Positions 23,101 to 30,942 of a DNA stretch of 64,000 nucleotides are shown one piece after another. The translations under genes were made by a program, and so were the position numbers. The notes beneath the pieces were generated by a model that was given only the letters and a program-made list of their open reading frames with translations, did no database searches and was not told the DNA's origin. Source of the DNA: Symbiodinium natans. Lineage: Eukaryota > Sar > Dinophyceae > Suessiales > Symbiodiniaceae. The stretch covers positions 563,501-627,500 of the forward strand of contig CAJNDS010002082.1 in the NCBI GenBank assembly GCA_905221605.1, given 5' to 3'. Every line of letters starts with the position of its first letter. Within the stretch, counting starts at the first letter, position 1.

Positions 23101-26100
23101 AGGGCCGGCGCGGGCTTCTAGGACAGCCATCGAAAATATCGCAAAATATCGTGGGACTCGAATTCCGGGGCCTCGAAAACCTCGCAAATATCGTGGGACT
23201 CGAATTCCGGGATGTCGAAACCGTCGCAAATATCATGGTGCTGGATTCCGGTGTGTCGAAAACCTCGCAAGCATTGTGGGACTCGAATTCCGGGGCCTCG
23301 AAAACCTCGCAAATATCGTGGGACTCGAATTCCGGGGCGTTGGACTCGAGTGTGAATGCCATGCAGTTGAAGTGCATAGAAGTGCAATGCACAGAATAAC
23401 GCTGTCTTGCGAAAAGGTCTTGCGCGTGCGCCAGCCCAAGAGATAAAAAGAGTCGCTGCTTGGAATCCTGCCTGCACCACGAATGCGTACGTGCCTGACC
23501 TTGATCTTGCGACATGCTCACTTCGGCCAGATTTCACTGTGCTTCTCTGCTCTTTTCAGCTCAAGGTCTTCTTGCCAACCTCGCTCTTCTGTCCTTTTCT
23601 TTGCAATGACACAATCGAACAAAATCCAGCTGGACTACACGTTTGGGCTTTCAGTCCTGAGGGGAGACCTGAAACGGAAGTTGGGGGACGAACTCACTGC
23701 CTGAATTCCTACATTCTTTCGAGCCAAGGAGGCTTGGAGTCGCTTGACTAATGCAATTCCACTTCCCCCGGACATGTCTCAGAAGCACCTCGACGCTGTC
23801 TTGCGAACAGGCGAGTTGGAGTACGCCCGCCCAAGACAAAAAAAGAAACATCACTGCTTAGAATCCTGCCTGCAGCACGAAAGCGTATGTACCGTCACAC
23901 ATTAAACCGGACGCTCTACATGCGTGCATGCTGAGTTGTTGCTTCCTGAAAGGCGCTATGGACTTGGACTTCAGAGCGACTGCCGATGATGCTTGTGGCT
24001 GACGGCTCTCGCGTTGGATATTGTTGTCTTTTCTTTCATGTCTTCGCGTGGATTGGACGTGTACAGCCGAGTCGGGTGCACACAAGTGAAGTTCATACAG
24101 TTGCTCAAGTGTATTAAGTTGAAAAATGTCGAGTTCCAGTCCGTTAACTTCAGATGTATTGAATTCCAATGAAGTGTGTAGAGTTGACCACAAGTGCATG
24201 GCATTCAAGTCAACACACTTGAATGCCATGCAGTTGAAGTGCATACAAGTGCAGTATACAAGTGAGCGTGCAACCATATAAGTGCATACACTCGTCCAAG
24301 GGCGTACAGTTCGAGTGCAACACACGGCAAATCGATGCTTTCGGGGCAATCGTCTTTTAGTGATTTTTTCATCGCGCCGTTTTTTCATGACACTCTTTAG
24401 AGTCACGTCAGAGCCGTTCTGGAGTGTTCTTGAAACTTCTTTCTTTAAGTTTCTGGCTGCTGCCCTCAGTGCCCTCAGGTCTCGATTCAAGCTCATACAC
24501 ATGCTCAAAGCAGTTGTGCATAGAAGAACTCCGACAACGAGGATTTTGTCGCAGAATCAAGAGCTCGCCGGCGGCCGGCTCGATATGCTTCATTTGAAGG
24601 GCAGGCAAAGGCCGGAAAACATCGTCGAAGATTTCGCGGGCTCCAGGGAGGCACGCCAAGAGGCCATACAATCGGAAAAGCGAGATATGTTCCCCCCCCC
24701 CCACCCAGCCCCAGTTCTGCATATTTAGCATGCTTCGTGGAGGGCATGACCCATCAACATGAAGGCTGCAAAGATGATAGCAAATCAGCCAATCCTTCCA
24801 CCAAGGCGGCTATGGGCAGGAACTCGAAGACGTCATTGACCCCTCGGCCGCGCATACGGCTACTATGGCTACTGGCTCGATTTGGCCCCCCAAGGATCTG
24901 AGGTTTGGGCGCTCCCAGATGGCGTCGCCATCCCGCCCGAACTTCCTCTCGGAGTCCAAAAGGCGGCTTCAGGCTTGTAGGGGGTGCGGCTGCTTCGGGT
25001 CATTTGGGAGCATTGCGGGAACATCGGGAACGCTTCTTCTCTTAACATCCTGGCACAGTCGGCGTGGAAGCCGTAGTTCACGTTCATCAGCCGATCCTCG
25101 AGATGCGAAAAACGGGCCACAGGGCTTCGATGGGCTTCGATGGGCTTTGTTGGGCTTTGATGGGCTTTGTTGGGCTTTGTTGGGGTGTCTTTTGGGCTTT
25201 CGTTTCGGAGGCGGTTTGAGTGGGTTTGGGAATGTTTGGAGTCTCCGGCTCCTCGTGATTCCCGCGGATCAGGAAGACTCGCTGGGGGTAGAGGATCTTC
25301 AGCGAGAAGAGGAGGGAGACGACGTCACACCTCAATCGCTCTTCAGATGCTTCAGCTGCTTCAGCTGCTTCTGCAACCAAGGCCGGCCCGGGTAAGTCCC
25401 GCACGAATAGGCGCCTCGGTCGACGAAGTCACCCAAGAACACCTGGCTGCCGACAGCGAGGAGGTGTATAGTCTTTCACTTAGAATACGGAGAGCCCCTG
25501 GCATAGTTCATCGAGAAGATGTCCCCGCGACGCTTGTCCTCTTCTGAAAGGGGGCCATGTGAAAAGGCGCACGAAGAGTGAGCATCGCTGAGCATCGCTG
25601 AGCATCGCTGCCGGCCAGGAGAAGGCGTTGAAGAACTCCAGGAGGTCCAGCAACTGCCTGAGGCTCTCAGCGGGGAGCACGCGAAAAAGCAGAGAAAAAG
25701 CATGTCTCCACCCAAGGGAATGAATGATGCTTCTGGATACTTCTTGCCTTTTTCAGGACTCGTACATGTCGTGCTTCAAGTGAGGAGTTTAACGGACTCT
25801 GCGTTCGCACTCTGCTTGTTTAGGCCAGAGGGGCCCATGGATGTCTCCGTAGACCCGGCAGGGGAAGCGCACCTCTCCACGCCAAAAGAAGCACATCCTA
25901 CAGATAAGACAGAGCGAGCCCAAACAAAGAAGGGCTCTCTCTCTCTCTCTCTCTTCCTTCTTTCCTCTGCACATAGCCCCCTAAGGCCCCAAGGGGCCGC
26001 CCCCCAAAGGGCGGGCTCCTTTATGAAACAAATCGAGGTGTCGGTGGGAGTTGCTGCAATGAGAAAGTGACTACTTAACCCCTATTCAACTCAGCCACTG

Positions 26101-26380
26101 TGTTCTTTCTTTTCTCTCCATCTCTCTTTTCAGGTTCTGATTGGCGATTCTGTGGCAACATGACCGTAGTCGAGAGGGTTGTCTCAAAAGAGGGCCTCCA
26201 CCAAGGAATCTTCCTGACGGAGAAGCTCGACCACGGTGTCGCCTTTGGGAAAGCCCCGGGAAAACTTCTACACAAACGCAGGAGGAGAGGGAGCTCGGGC
26301 ACTGACACAGGAGGTAGAACTCACGCGTGCTGACCAGCTGGAGGTTGTACCTCAGGAGGGACGACTTGGCACACAGTGCC
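20173..26380 (-). CDS. PPP Ser/Thr phosphatase, PPKL/BSU1-like
   Basis: Catalytic part of a metal-dependent PPP phosphatase, rebuilt from 18 exons in matching phase: 26301-~26378, 26196-26242, 25835-25872, 25612-25657, 25503-25538, 25405-25442, 25252-25330, 25037-25096, 24911-24947, 24795-24842, 21544-21631, 21240-21278, 21133-21172, 20947-20979, 20748-20798, 20531-20584, 20369-20425, 20173-20262 (stop TAG 20173-20175). All signature motifs are present in order: YGDIHGQ, GDFVDRG, RGNHE, HGGIGDS, LWSDPTDND, FGPDRV, IIRAHEC, TVFSATNYC. HGGIG rather than HGGLS points to the PPKL/BSU1 branch, whose members carry N-terminal Kelch repeats; none were recognised upstream, and the 5' exons beyond 26380 are unresolved. 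The catalytic ligands look intact, so activity is expected. Donors: 10 GC, 3 GA, 4 GT. Confidence 0.88.
22252..22520. repeat. Tandem repeat, ~14-15 bp units, then AT-rich repeat
   Basis: Units of the form agagtgaagtgcata/cag repeat from 22252 to about 22415, with higher-order copies that include the phrase agtctagtgcaagagtgaag. This passes into an AT-rich segment where gtagaatttacgagatt occurs at least twice. Located inside the 3.2-kb phosphatase intron. Confidence 0.85.
22600..22866. repeat. Tandem repeat, ~73-bp unit, 4 copies
   Basis: Copies starting near 22600, 22647, 22720 and 22793 share caaccctctgcgggtttc followed by a variable T-rich stretch (tttttgcg or similar). The first unit is truncated to about 47 bp; the later two are 73 bp apart. 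Confidence 0.85.
22866..23125. repeat. Diverged tandem repeat with tagggccggcgcgcgct core
   Basis: About four copies of tcctctgtagtacaaaagtag-like sequence (near 22866, 22934, 23018 and 23069) and three copies of agggccggygcgcgct (near 22893, 22981, 23101). Spacing is irregular (50-90 bp), suggesting an older array. Confidence 0.8.
23130..23345. repeat. Tandem repeat, 42-bp unit, 5 copies
   Basis: Starts near 23145, 23187, 23229, 23270 and 23313, spaced 41-43 bp. The unit carries tatcgtgggactcgaattcc followed by ggggcctcgaaaacctcgc, with the third copy most diverged. The 42-bp period is a multiple of 3, so open frames on both strands give repeating peptides; these are artefacts. Confidence 0.9.
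23346..24310. repeat. Duplicated segments around a 16-bp inverted repeat
   Basis: A block at about 23402-23505 recurs in diverged form at about 23796-23900 (both contain cttgcgaa, then aatcctgcctgca and cacgaa). A second block, gaatgccatgcagttgaagt, occurs at about 23355 and again at 24221, so the two halves look like a segmental duplication. The second half also contains gaagtgcata-type units like those at 22252. Confidence 0.7.
24195..24232. repeat. Perfect 16-bp inverted repeat, 6-nt loop
   Basis: The left arm tgcatggcattcaagt (24195-24210) and right arm acttgaatgccatgca (24217-24232) are exact reverse complements separated by caacac. It could extrude as a cruciform or fold as an RNA hairpin in the intron transcript. 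Confidence 0.9.
25123..25185. repeat. 10-bp tandem repeat inside a phosphatase intron
   Basis: About six copies of tgggcttyga/tgggctttgt lie within the 155-nt intron between the exons ending RGNHE (25252) and starting DRLMNV (25096). The repeat makes up about 40 percent of that intron. Confidence 0.85.
25576..25608. repeat. 10-bp tandem repeat (agcatcgctg) x3 in an intron
   Basis: Three exact copies lie in the 73-nt intron between exons 25612-25657 and 25503-25538 of the phosphatase gene. Confidence 0.85.
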
Positions 26381-26459
26381 CCTCGCTTTTGCCTTGCAAG
26401 AAATCCTCTTCGCAAGGCTTCGAAAGCTGCGAGATGCTGCGAACCTCCATTCAGCCATG

Positions 26460-27200
26460 GGCTGATTCTTCTCGTTGGACCTCAAGTCTGGGGGCAGCCG
26501 CCAAGGGTTTGTTACGAGTAATTGCAAACTCTCCTTCTTTGCTCCTTCTTGGAGCTGCAGCTCGCTGCCCGAAGAGCTTTTGACAGGGCCCCTTGGCCCG
26601 CTGCATGTCCATAAGGCTCCTCACCACTCGAAGAGCCAGGGCCTGGAATCGATTCTTTCGTGGGGAAAACTTGCGGGGAAGGCGCCCACACTGCATGTGT
26701 ATCATGTGTGAAAAACGTCTGAAAAGCGAGGGAGAAGAGTGGTCAAGAGTGGTCCCAAGAGCCGGCCTGCACGGCACCTGGAGCAAGCGGCGGTGAGAGG
26801 GTTTTGGGGGCAAGTTTTCAGACATCTGCCACATGCGAGCTTTCCCAGCCTTGCTCGCCCCAGCGATACCTCTAGCAGTGTCTGTCCGAAGCGGCTCTCG
26901 TCTTCTTTACACCGATGCTCCTTCATTCCCATTGCTTGACTATCTTGATTCGGCTCCAAGGCGCTCGGAGAGCCCCCGAGACCTCCAAATGGAGGAGAAT
27001 GATACGCAATGCAACCAGGCCCCGAGGTGTGGCAGCTGGCCTCGAGAGCGCCTTCGAAGGCAGAGAAGGCCTTAGGACAAGACTGGGATTCAGGCAATGA
27101 ATCCGCTTTTCAGAGCAAAATGCTGAAGTCTGTCCCTCCTTGAGAGGCGCACATGCCATTGCTAGCTCCAGCAGCGTTGAGGTTGCCGCTCGCCTTGACA
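26460..27200 (-). CDS. Candidate 5' exons of the phosphatase or another gene
   Basis: Upstream of the phosphatase catalytic exons the minus strand reads protein-like stretches at about 26690-26470 (RKNRFQALALRVVRSLMDMQ) and about 27190-26940 (STLLELAMACAPLKEGQTSA). Kelch-repeat signatures (paired Gly, spaced Tyr/Trp) expected for PPKL are not evident. Splice joins were not resolved, so membership in the phosphatase gene is only inferred from strand and position. Confidence 0.3.
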
Positions 27201-27938
27201 CGTGGTGTGACTTCAGAGGTCAAGGCCAAATCCCGGACACTCCCCGACCCACCTTCACCGCGGCAGGGCCTCTGAGCAGTGCCAGAGCATGGCAACAGCA
27301 TGGCAACAGCATGGCAAAAGCATGGCATGCTGAGTTGAAAATCGCTCTGTGGAGCCAGGCCGGAGAGTGAGGCGAGCGATGCCAGGTCGTCAGACCTTGG
27401 CACGTTGCGGAAGTGGGGTCCCAAAGCGGCGGCGGGGCGCCGTAGCGGCGCAACTGAGACGACCACCCAGCTGCTCGAGAATGCGGGGCAGACTGCTGCT
27501 TGACGACTTCGAGGAGGTCCTGGGAATGATCGCAGAAGCTGTTGCGAAGCACAAAGGCTGTAAAGCAATGGAATGCATCGCAGGTGCCTGCTGTGTGCGC
27601 AGAAGTGGGGATGTGCCGTTCAGCATCCTGACACAAAGAACCACAGATTGGCAAGACGACAGTGTGAAGAGCATTGTGAACAATGCAAATCGCCAAGGTG
27701 CCCTCCAGTCTGTCTAGAATGTCTACGAATGCATGAACATGGTGCCAGCATGCAGCATGCCGATCCTGTTCTGCGCTGCATCGTAGAAGGCTGCGAAGCC
27801 GAAGGAGCCCGAGTAGTATGAAACCAGGGCCTGTGCTGCGAAGTGCAGAAGTAGTTCGGAGTAGTAGGAGTAATGGCAAGAGTACGAGTGAGACATCGTA
27901 CTCGCCGCAGATTGCAGCAGATCTGCCGCACGCTCTCC

Positions 27939-28153
27939 GAAGTGCCTTGGCGTTGGCGAGCGCATCTGCGTGGCTCTCGCCCCGCAGCTGCTGAATGTGC
28001 TCAATCATCTTCGCCACCTGGCCAGCACTCTCAGATCTTACCGGAACCATACCAAACGAAATCTACAGCGCGCACGGCAAAGCCCAGAGGATTCGGAGCC
28101 TCCTCCACCTCCAAGCGGCCATTGCGGTTCTGATCGTAGTACAAGAAGATGAA
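27939..28153 (-). CDS. EF-hand exon pair
   Basis: Exon 28100-28153 encodes FIFLYYDQNRNGRLEVEE, a complete EF-hand calcium loop (D-Q-N-R-N-G-R-L-E-V-E-E) with an entering helix. A GC donor (GAGGAG then GCTCCG) joins in phase 0 to an exon starting at 28017, VAKMIEHIQQLRGESHADAL, which gives the exiting helix. The pair lies between the stop of the helicase (28451) and the phosphatase catalytic exons. It could be the N-terminal calcium-binding part of the phosphatase gene or a separate small gene; the sequence does not decide between them. The downstream donor is GC at 27946 or GA near 27939. Confidence 0.65.
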
Positions 28154-28450
28154 CTGCATCCTCACACAGCTGCGTTGCACGTTGAAACTCAGGCGTCGCT
28201 CTATTTTGGTTTCTTTGTTGGGTGCAACTGAGAATCCTCAGCTGGCCGGAGGAAGAATCCAGCTTGTGCGGCGTCAGTGGGCCTCACGCAGAATGCTTCT
28301 GATGCCAAAAGCAACAAGACACTGACAGGACACGAAAGCACATCAGGCATTCAAAGCCCCCCCCTTTTTCTGGTTTTTTCAGAGCTCACTGCTTCTGTGT
28401 CGTGTACGTTGCATCAAGCGCTTTCAGAAGCTGTTCCTCCGTGAGCAACT

Positions 28451-30942
28451 CTAACCTGGGCCAGGGTCTGAAATGAAGTCACCAACGACGCGCATCAGAA
28501 CAAAAATCTGCCATTGCAAATTTGCACGGACCGGCACTCCTCGTCGAGCCCTGATGCGTTCCCCTCTTTTCCCCAGGTGTTGGCCGGGCCACTGCTTCAG
28601 GGCTCCGACGGCCGTGGGGTTGCTGGCTTCGCATCCAGCCACGAGACCACGCTCCTGCACAGCTCAAAAAAATCAGTGCATCTGTAAATCTGTAAAACAC
28701 ACGCGCACACGCGCACACACCTAACGCAGACTCTCACAAGGCTCTGGTGCTGCACAAGGCGAGTTCTCTCCTGTGCCCAAGTGAGCCAAGGCCGCCAGGT
28801 GTGCTCGTCCGACGCCAAGGTGTCGAAGTGCCCCACCACCACCAAACCCCGCCTTGACCTTGTGATGGTCACGTTCAGTCTCCTCGGGTCGCCCAAGAAA
28901 CCCACTTTCCCGGATGTGTTGGCTCTCACAGTGGAGACGATGATCAGGTCCTCACACAGCTTCGCATTGAGTTTCGCATTGAGTTTCGCATTGAGTTTCG
29001 CATTGAGTTTCCCTGAGTTTCGTTGGGTTTTTCGCGGACGCTTCCATGATGCACGCGACTGCGGGGTCGACATTTTGGATGTGCTGTACAGAAAAGAAGC
29101 TATGTCAGCTATGTCCTTCTCACGGCCTTGGAAGCCGTCAACACTGCTGACCTCCACCAGGGCCACGCCCACGGCCCCCGCGGCGGCCCTCTTCCCTGGC
29201 GGGGGGCAGCCCAGGCGGCGGCGGATGAGCCGGGCCTTGAGACACACGGTTAAGACGGTTAAACTCGCCCCCAAAAACCGAGAAGCACCAGTGGTTCATC
29301 TTGAACGTCCGCTAAAGATCCACAGGCACCTTGCTCCTATTCTTGCCTCACTACCCCTTCCTATATATGCACCATGTCAAGAAACCAAAGAAGCAGCACA
29401 AGTGACTTGGAGACTTCCTCGTGATTTTCGGGGCTTCCGGACTTCCGGAGCTAACCGCCTCTAGGGTCTCGTGGGACTGGCTTGCGGAGCAGGGTGTGGG
29501 CTTTGAGGGAAGCTTCAGGCTCTCAAAACGGGGGCCTGCGCAGCGTAGGGTGTGATGACGCCAATCTCTGTCGGTGCGATGTCATTCCATGCAAGCGCAC
29601 TGCCCAACAATGCCTCCACAGCCTCCACCTCTGTTTCATTGAACCAGGATGTTCCCTCAGACTTTTCGGCGCCCTGAACAGGAAGAAAGGTGACGGGGGC
29701 TTCAGGCAAAGGCCAGGCAATGCCTTGTGGGGCCTTCCTCATGGCGCCAGATACTCCAGAGCGCAGCTTGCCATTGTAGCTGGCTACAGCAGGAAATGCG
29801 GCGATCGCAGGATGCATCCGGTACTGCACGTCCAGCATAAATGGCTCCACCCCATGGGATGACAGGCGCTCGAAAAGGGAAGTTCCCAAGCCTTCGACAT
29901 CGACGTCGACATTGCTGATGGTCGGGGGCAGCTGCCGGTGGTCACCCACGAGGGTCACCACGCCATCAGCCCGCATCTTCATCAAGGGCACGAGGACGGC
30001 CAGCTCGGTTGTCTGGCCAGCCTCGTCAATAAGGACGCAGCCAAAGTCCTTGCCTTGAAGCACCGGGTGATCTGCACCGGCACAGGTGCTGCAGACCACC
30101 TCGGCATCCTCCAGGATGGCCCTCTGGTGAGCAAAGTGCCCCCTGTCCTCTGCATTCGGATCCTGGGCTTTGGCATCCTCCCACAGGGGCATGGAACTAG
30201 GAAGCACTCTGAAGCACTGCAAGACTGCACCCAAAAAAAATGAAACGCTGACTGACTTGAAGGCACCCCTTGCCCCGAATATAGAAGTGATCCTTTGAAG
30301 GTCTTGTGTGGTGTGGGCTCCCTCTGCCTTTACCATCTCGAGAAGATTGAACTTTTCGAGGTCATAGCGCGTGGCTTCTGGCCGGCCAATCCGAACGACT
30401 TTCAGCCCAGCCTTTGCGCAGCCCGCCGTCAGATTGTCCACCTTAAGTGTCTCTTCGGCTCTACCAGACACATCACCAGAGGGGCGTGCGCAACAAGCGA
30501 GTGGAACTGGGCTGGACGTTATGCCGCTTGAGTAGGCTGAGCTGCCGCAATATTGCTGTCTGCACAGCACAGCACTGGCCCGCGCCGTGCAGCCGTCCTT
30601 TACTCTGAGGCCAAACACACGAAAACCTATAGCCTACACAAGGCTATTTATACTTATACAGTATGCGCCCCTATTATCCCAACTACGAGTATTAAAGTCC
30701 CCTCGCGGCCCCAGGCACCAGCCGCGGACCAGCAGCAGCGCGGTGGTCGTCTTCCCGGCCCCCGGCGGGCCCTGGATGAGCGTGAGCCGCCTGCTGGGAA
30801 CTCTGAACACTAAAGAGCAGCCCACTCAGAGGGCAGAGTCTCCCTCAAGAGAAGTGTCTCTGAACAGAGGTGTGTCTCTCACAAGCATCTTTCGCCTGCA
30901 GCCTGCCGCCAGCAAGGCCTCTCTTTGAGAGTCGTTGCACTC
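28451..30942 (-). CDS. UPF1/SMUBP2-like SF1 RNA/DNA helicase core
   Basis: Superfamily 1B helicase core rebuilt in phase from eight exons: 30896-30942 ([13 protein letters not shown]-motif), 30707-30790 ([17 protein letters not shown], motif I), 30546-30597 ([10 protein letters not shown], motif Ia), 30334-30441 ([19 protein letters not shown]), 29536-30177 (CVLIDEAGQ motif [13 protein letters not shown] motif III, VQYRMHP motif IV), 29116-29235 ([14 protein letters not shown]), 28771-28950 ([20 protein letters not shown], then VTITRSRRG, motif VI), and a last exon 28654 to the TAG at 28451-28453. The ATPase motifs are intact. Such helicases unwind RNA or RNA/DNA and act in nonsense-mediated decay or related surveillance. 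Donors: 4 GC, 2 GA (29116, 28771), 1 GT. The 642-nt exon 29536-30177 is an outlier among short exons. The exact C-terminus is less sure. Confidence 0.87.
28961..29009. repeat. 12-bp tandem repeat (ttcgcattgagt) x4 in a helicase intron
   Basis: Four copies lie inside the GA-AG intron between helicase exons 29116-29235 and 28771-28950, right next to the 3' splice site. The unit is a multiple of 3, giving a spurious KLNA-repeat frame. Confidence 0.88.

Larger units (their letters stand above)
21632..24794 (-). other. 3.2-kb GA-AG intron of the phosphatase gene
   Basis: The flanking exons read FEFLPIAALVEG and then AILCIHGGIGDS, and join only across this span, with the donor GTGGAAG then GATTGG and the acceptor GTGTGAAG then GAGCC. 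It is far longer than the neighbouring introns (most 60-270 nt) and contains the tandem-repeat nest at 22252-24310. Open frames inside it on either strand (for example 23858-24508) are unlikely to be genes. Confidence 0.75.

Noticed and set aside
22600-23345. CRISPR-like array
   Set aside because: Units are contiguous, of variable length and lack unique spacers of constant size; the genome is eukaryotic.
23130-23520. Protein-like repeating frames (FESHDICEVFEAPE type) on the minus strand
   Set aside because: They are produced by the 42-bp tandem repeat, whose length is a multiple of 3; similar frames appear on the other strand, and the region lies inside the phosphatase intron.
23858-24508. 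216-codon minus-strand ORF
   Set aside because: It lies in the 3.2-kb intron of the phosphatase gene, covers the inverted repeat and has no domain.
29515-30618. 367-codon helicase ORF as one exon
   Set aside because: Motif spacing shows that introns at 30178-30333 and 30442-30545 are read through in this frame; only 29536-30177 and two smaller parts are coding.
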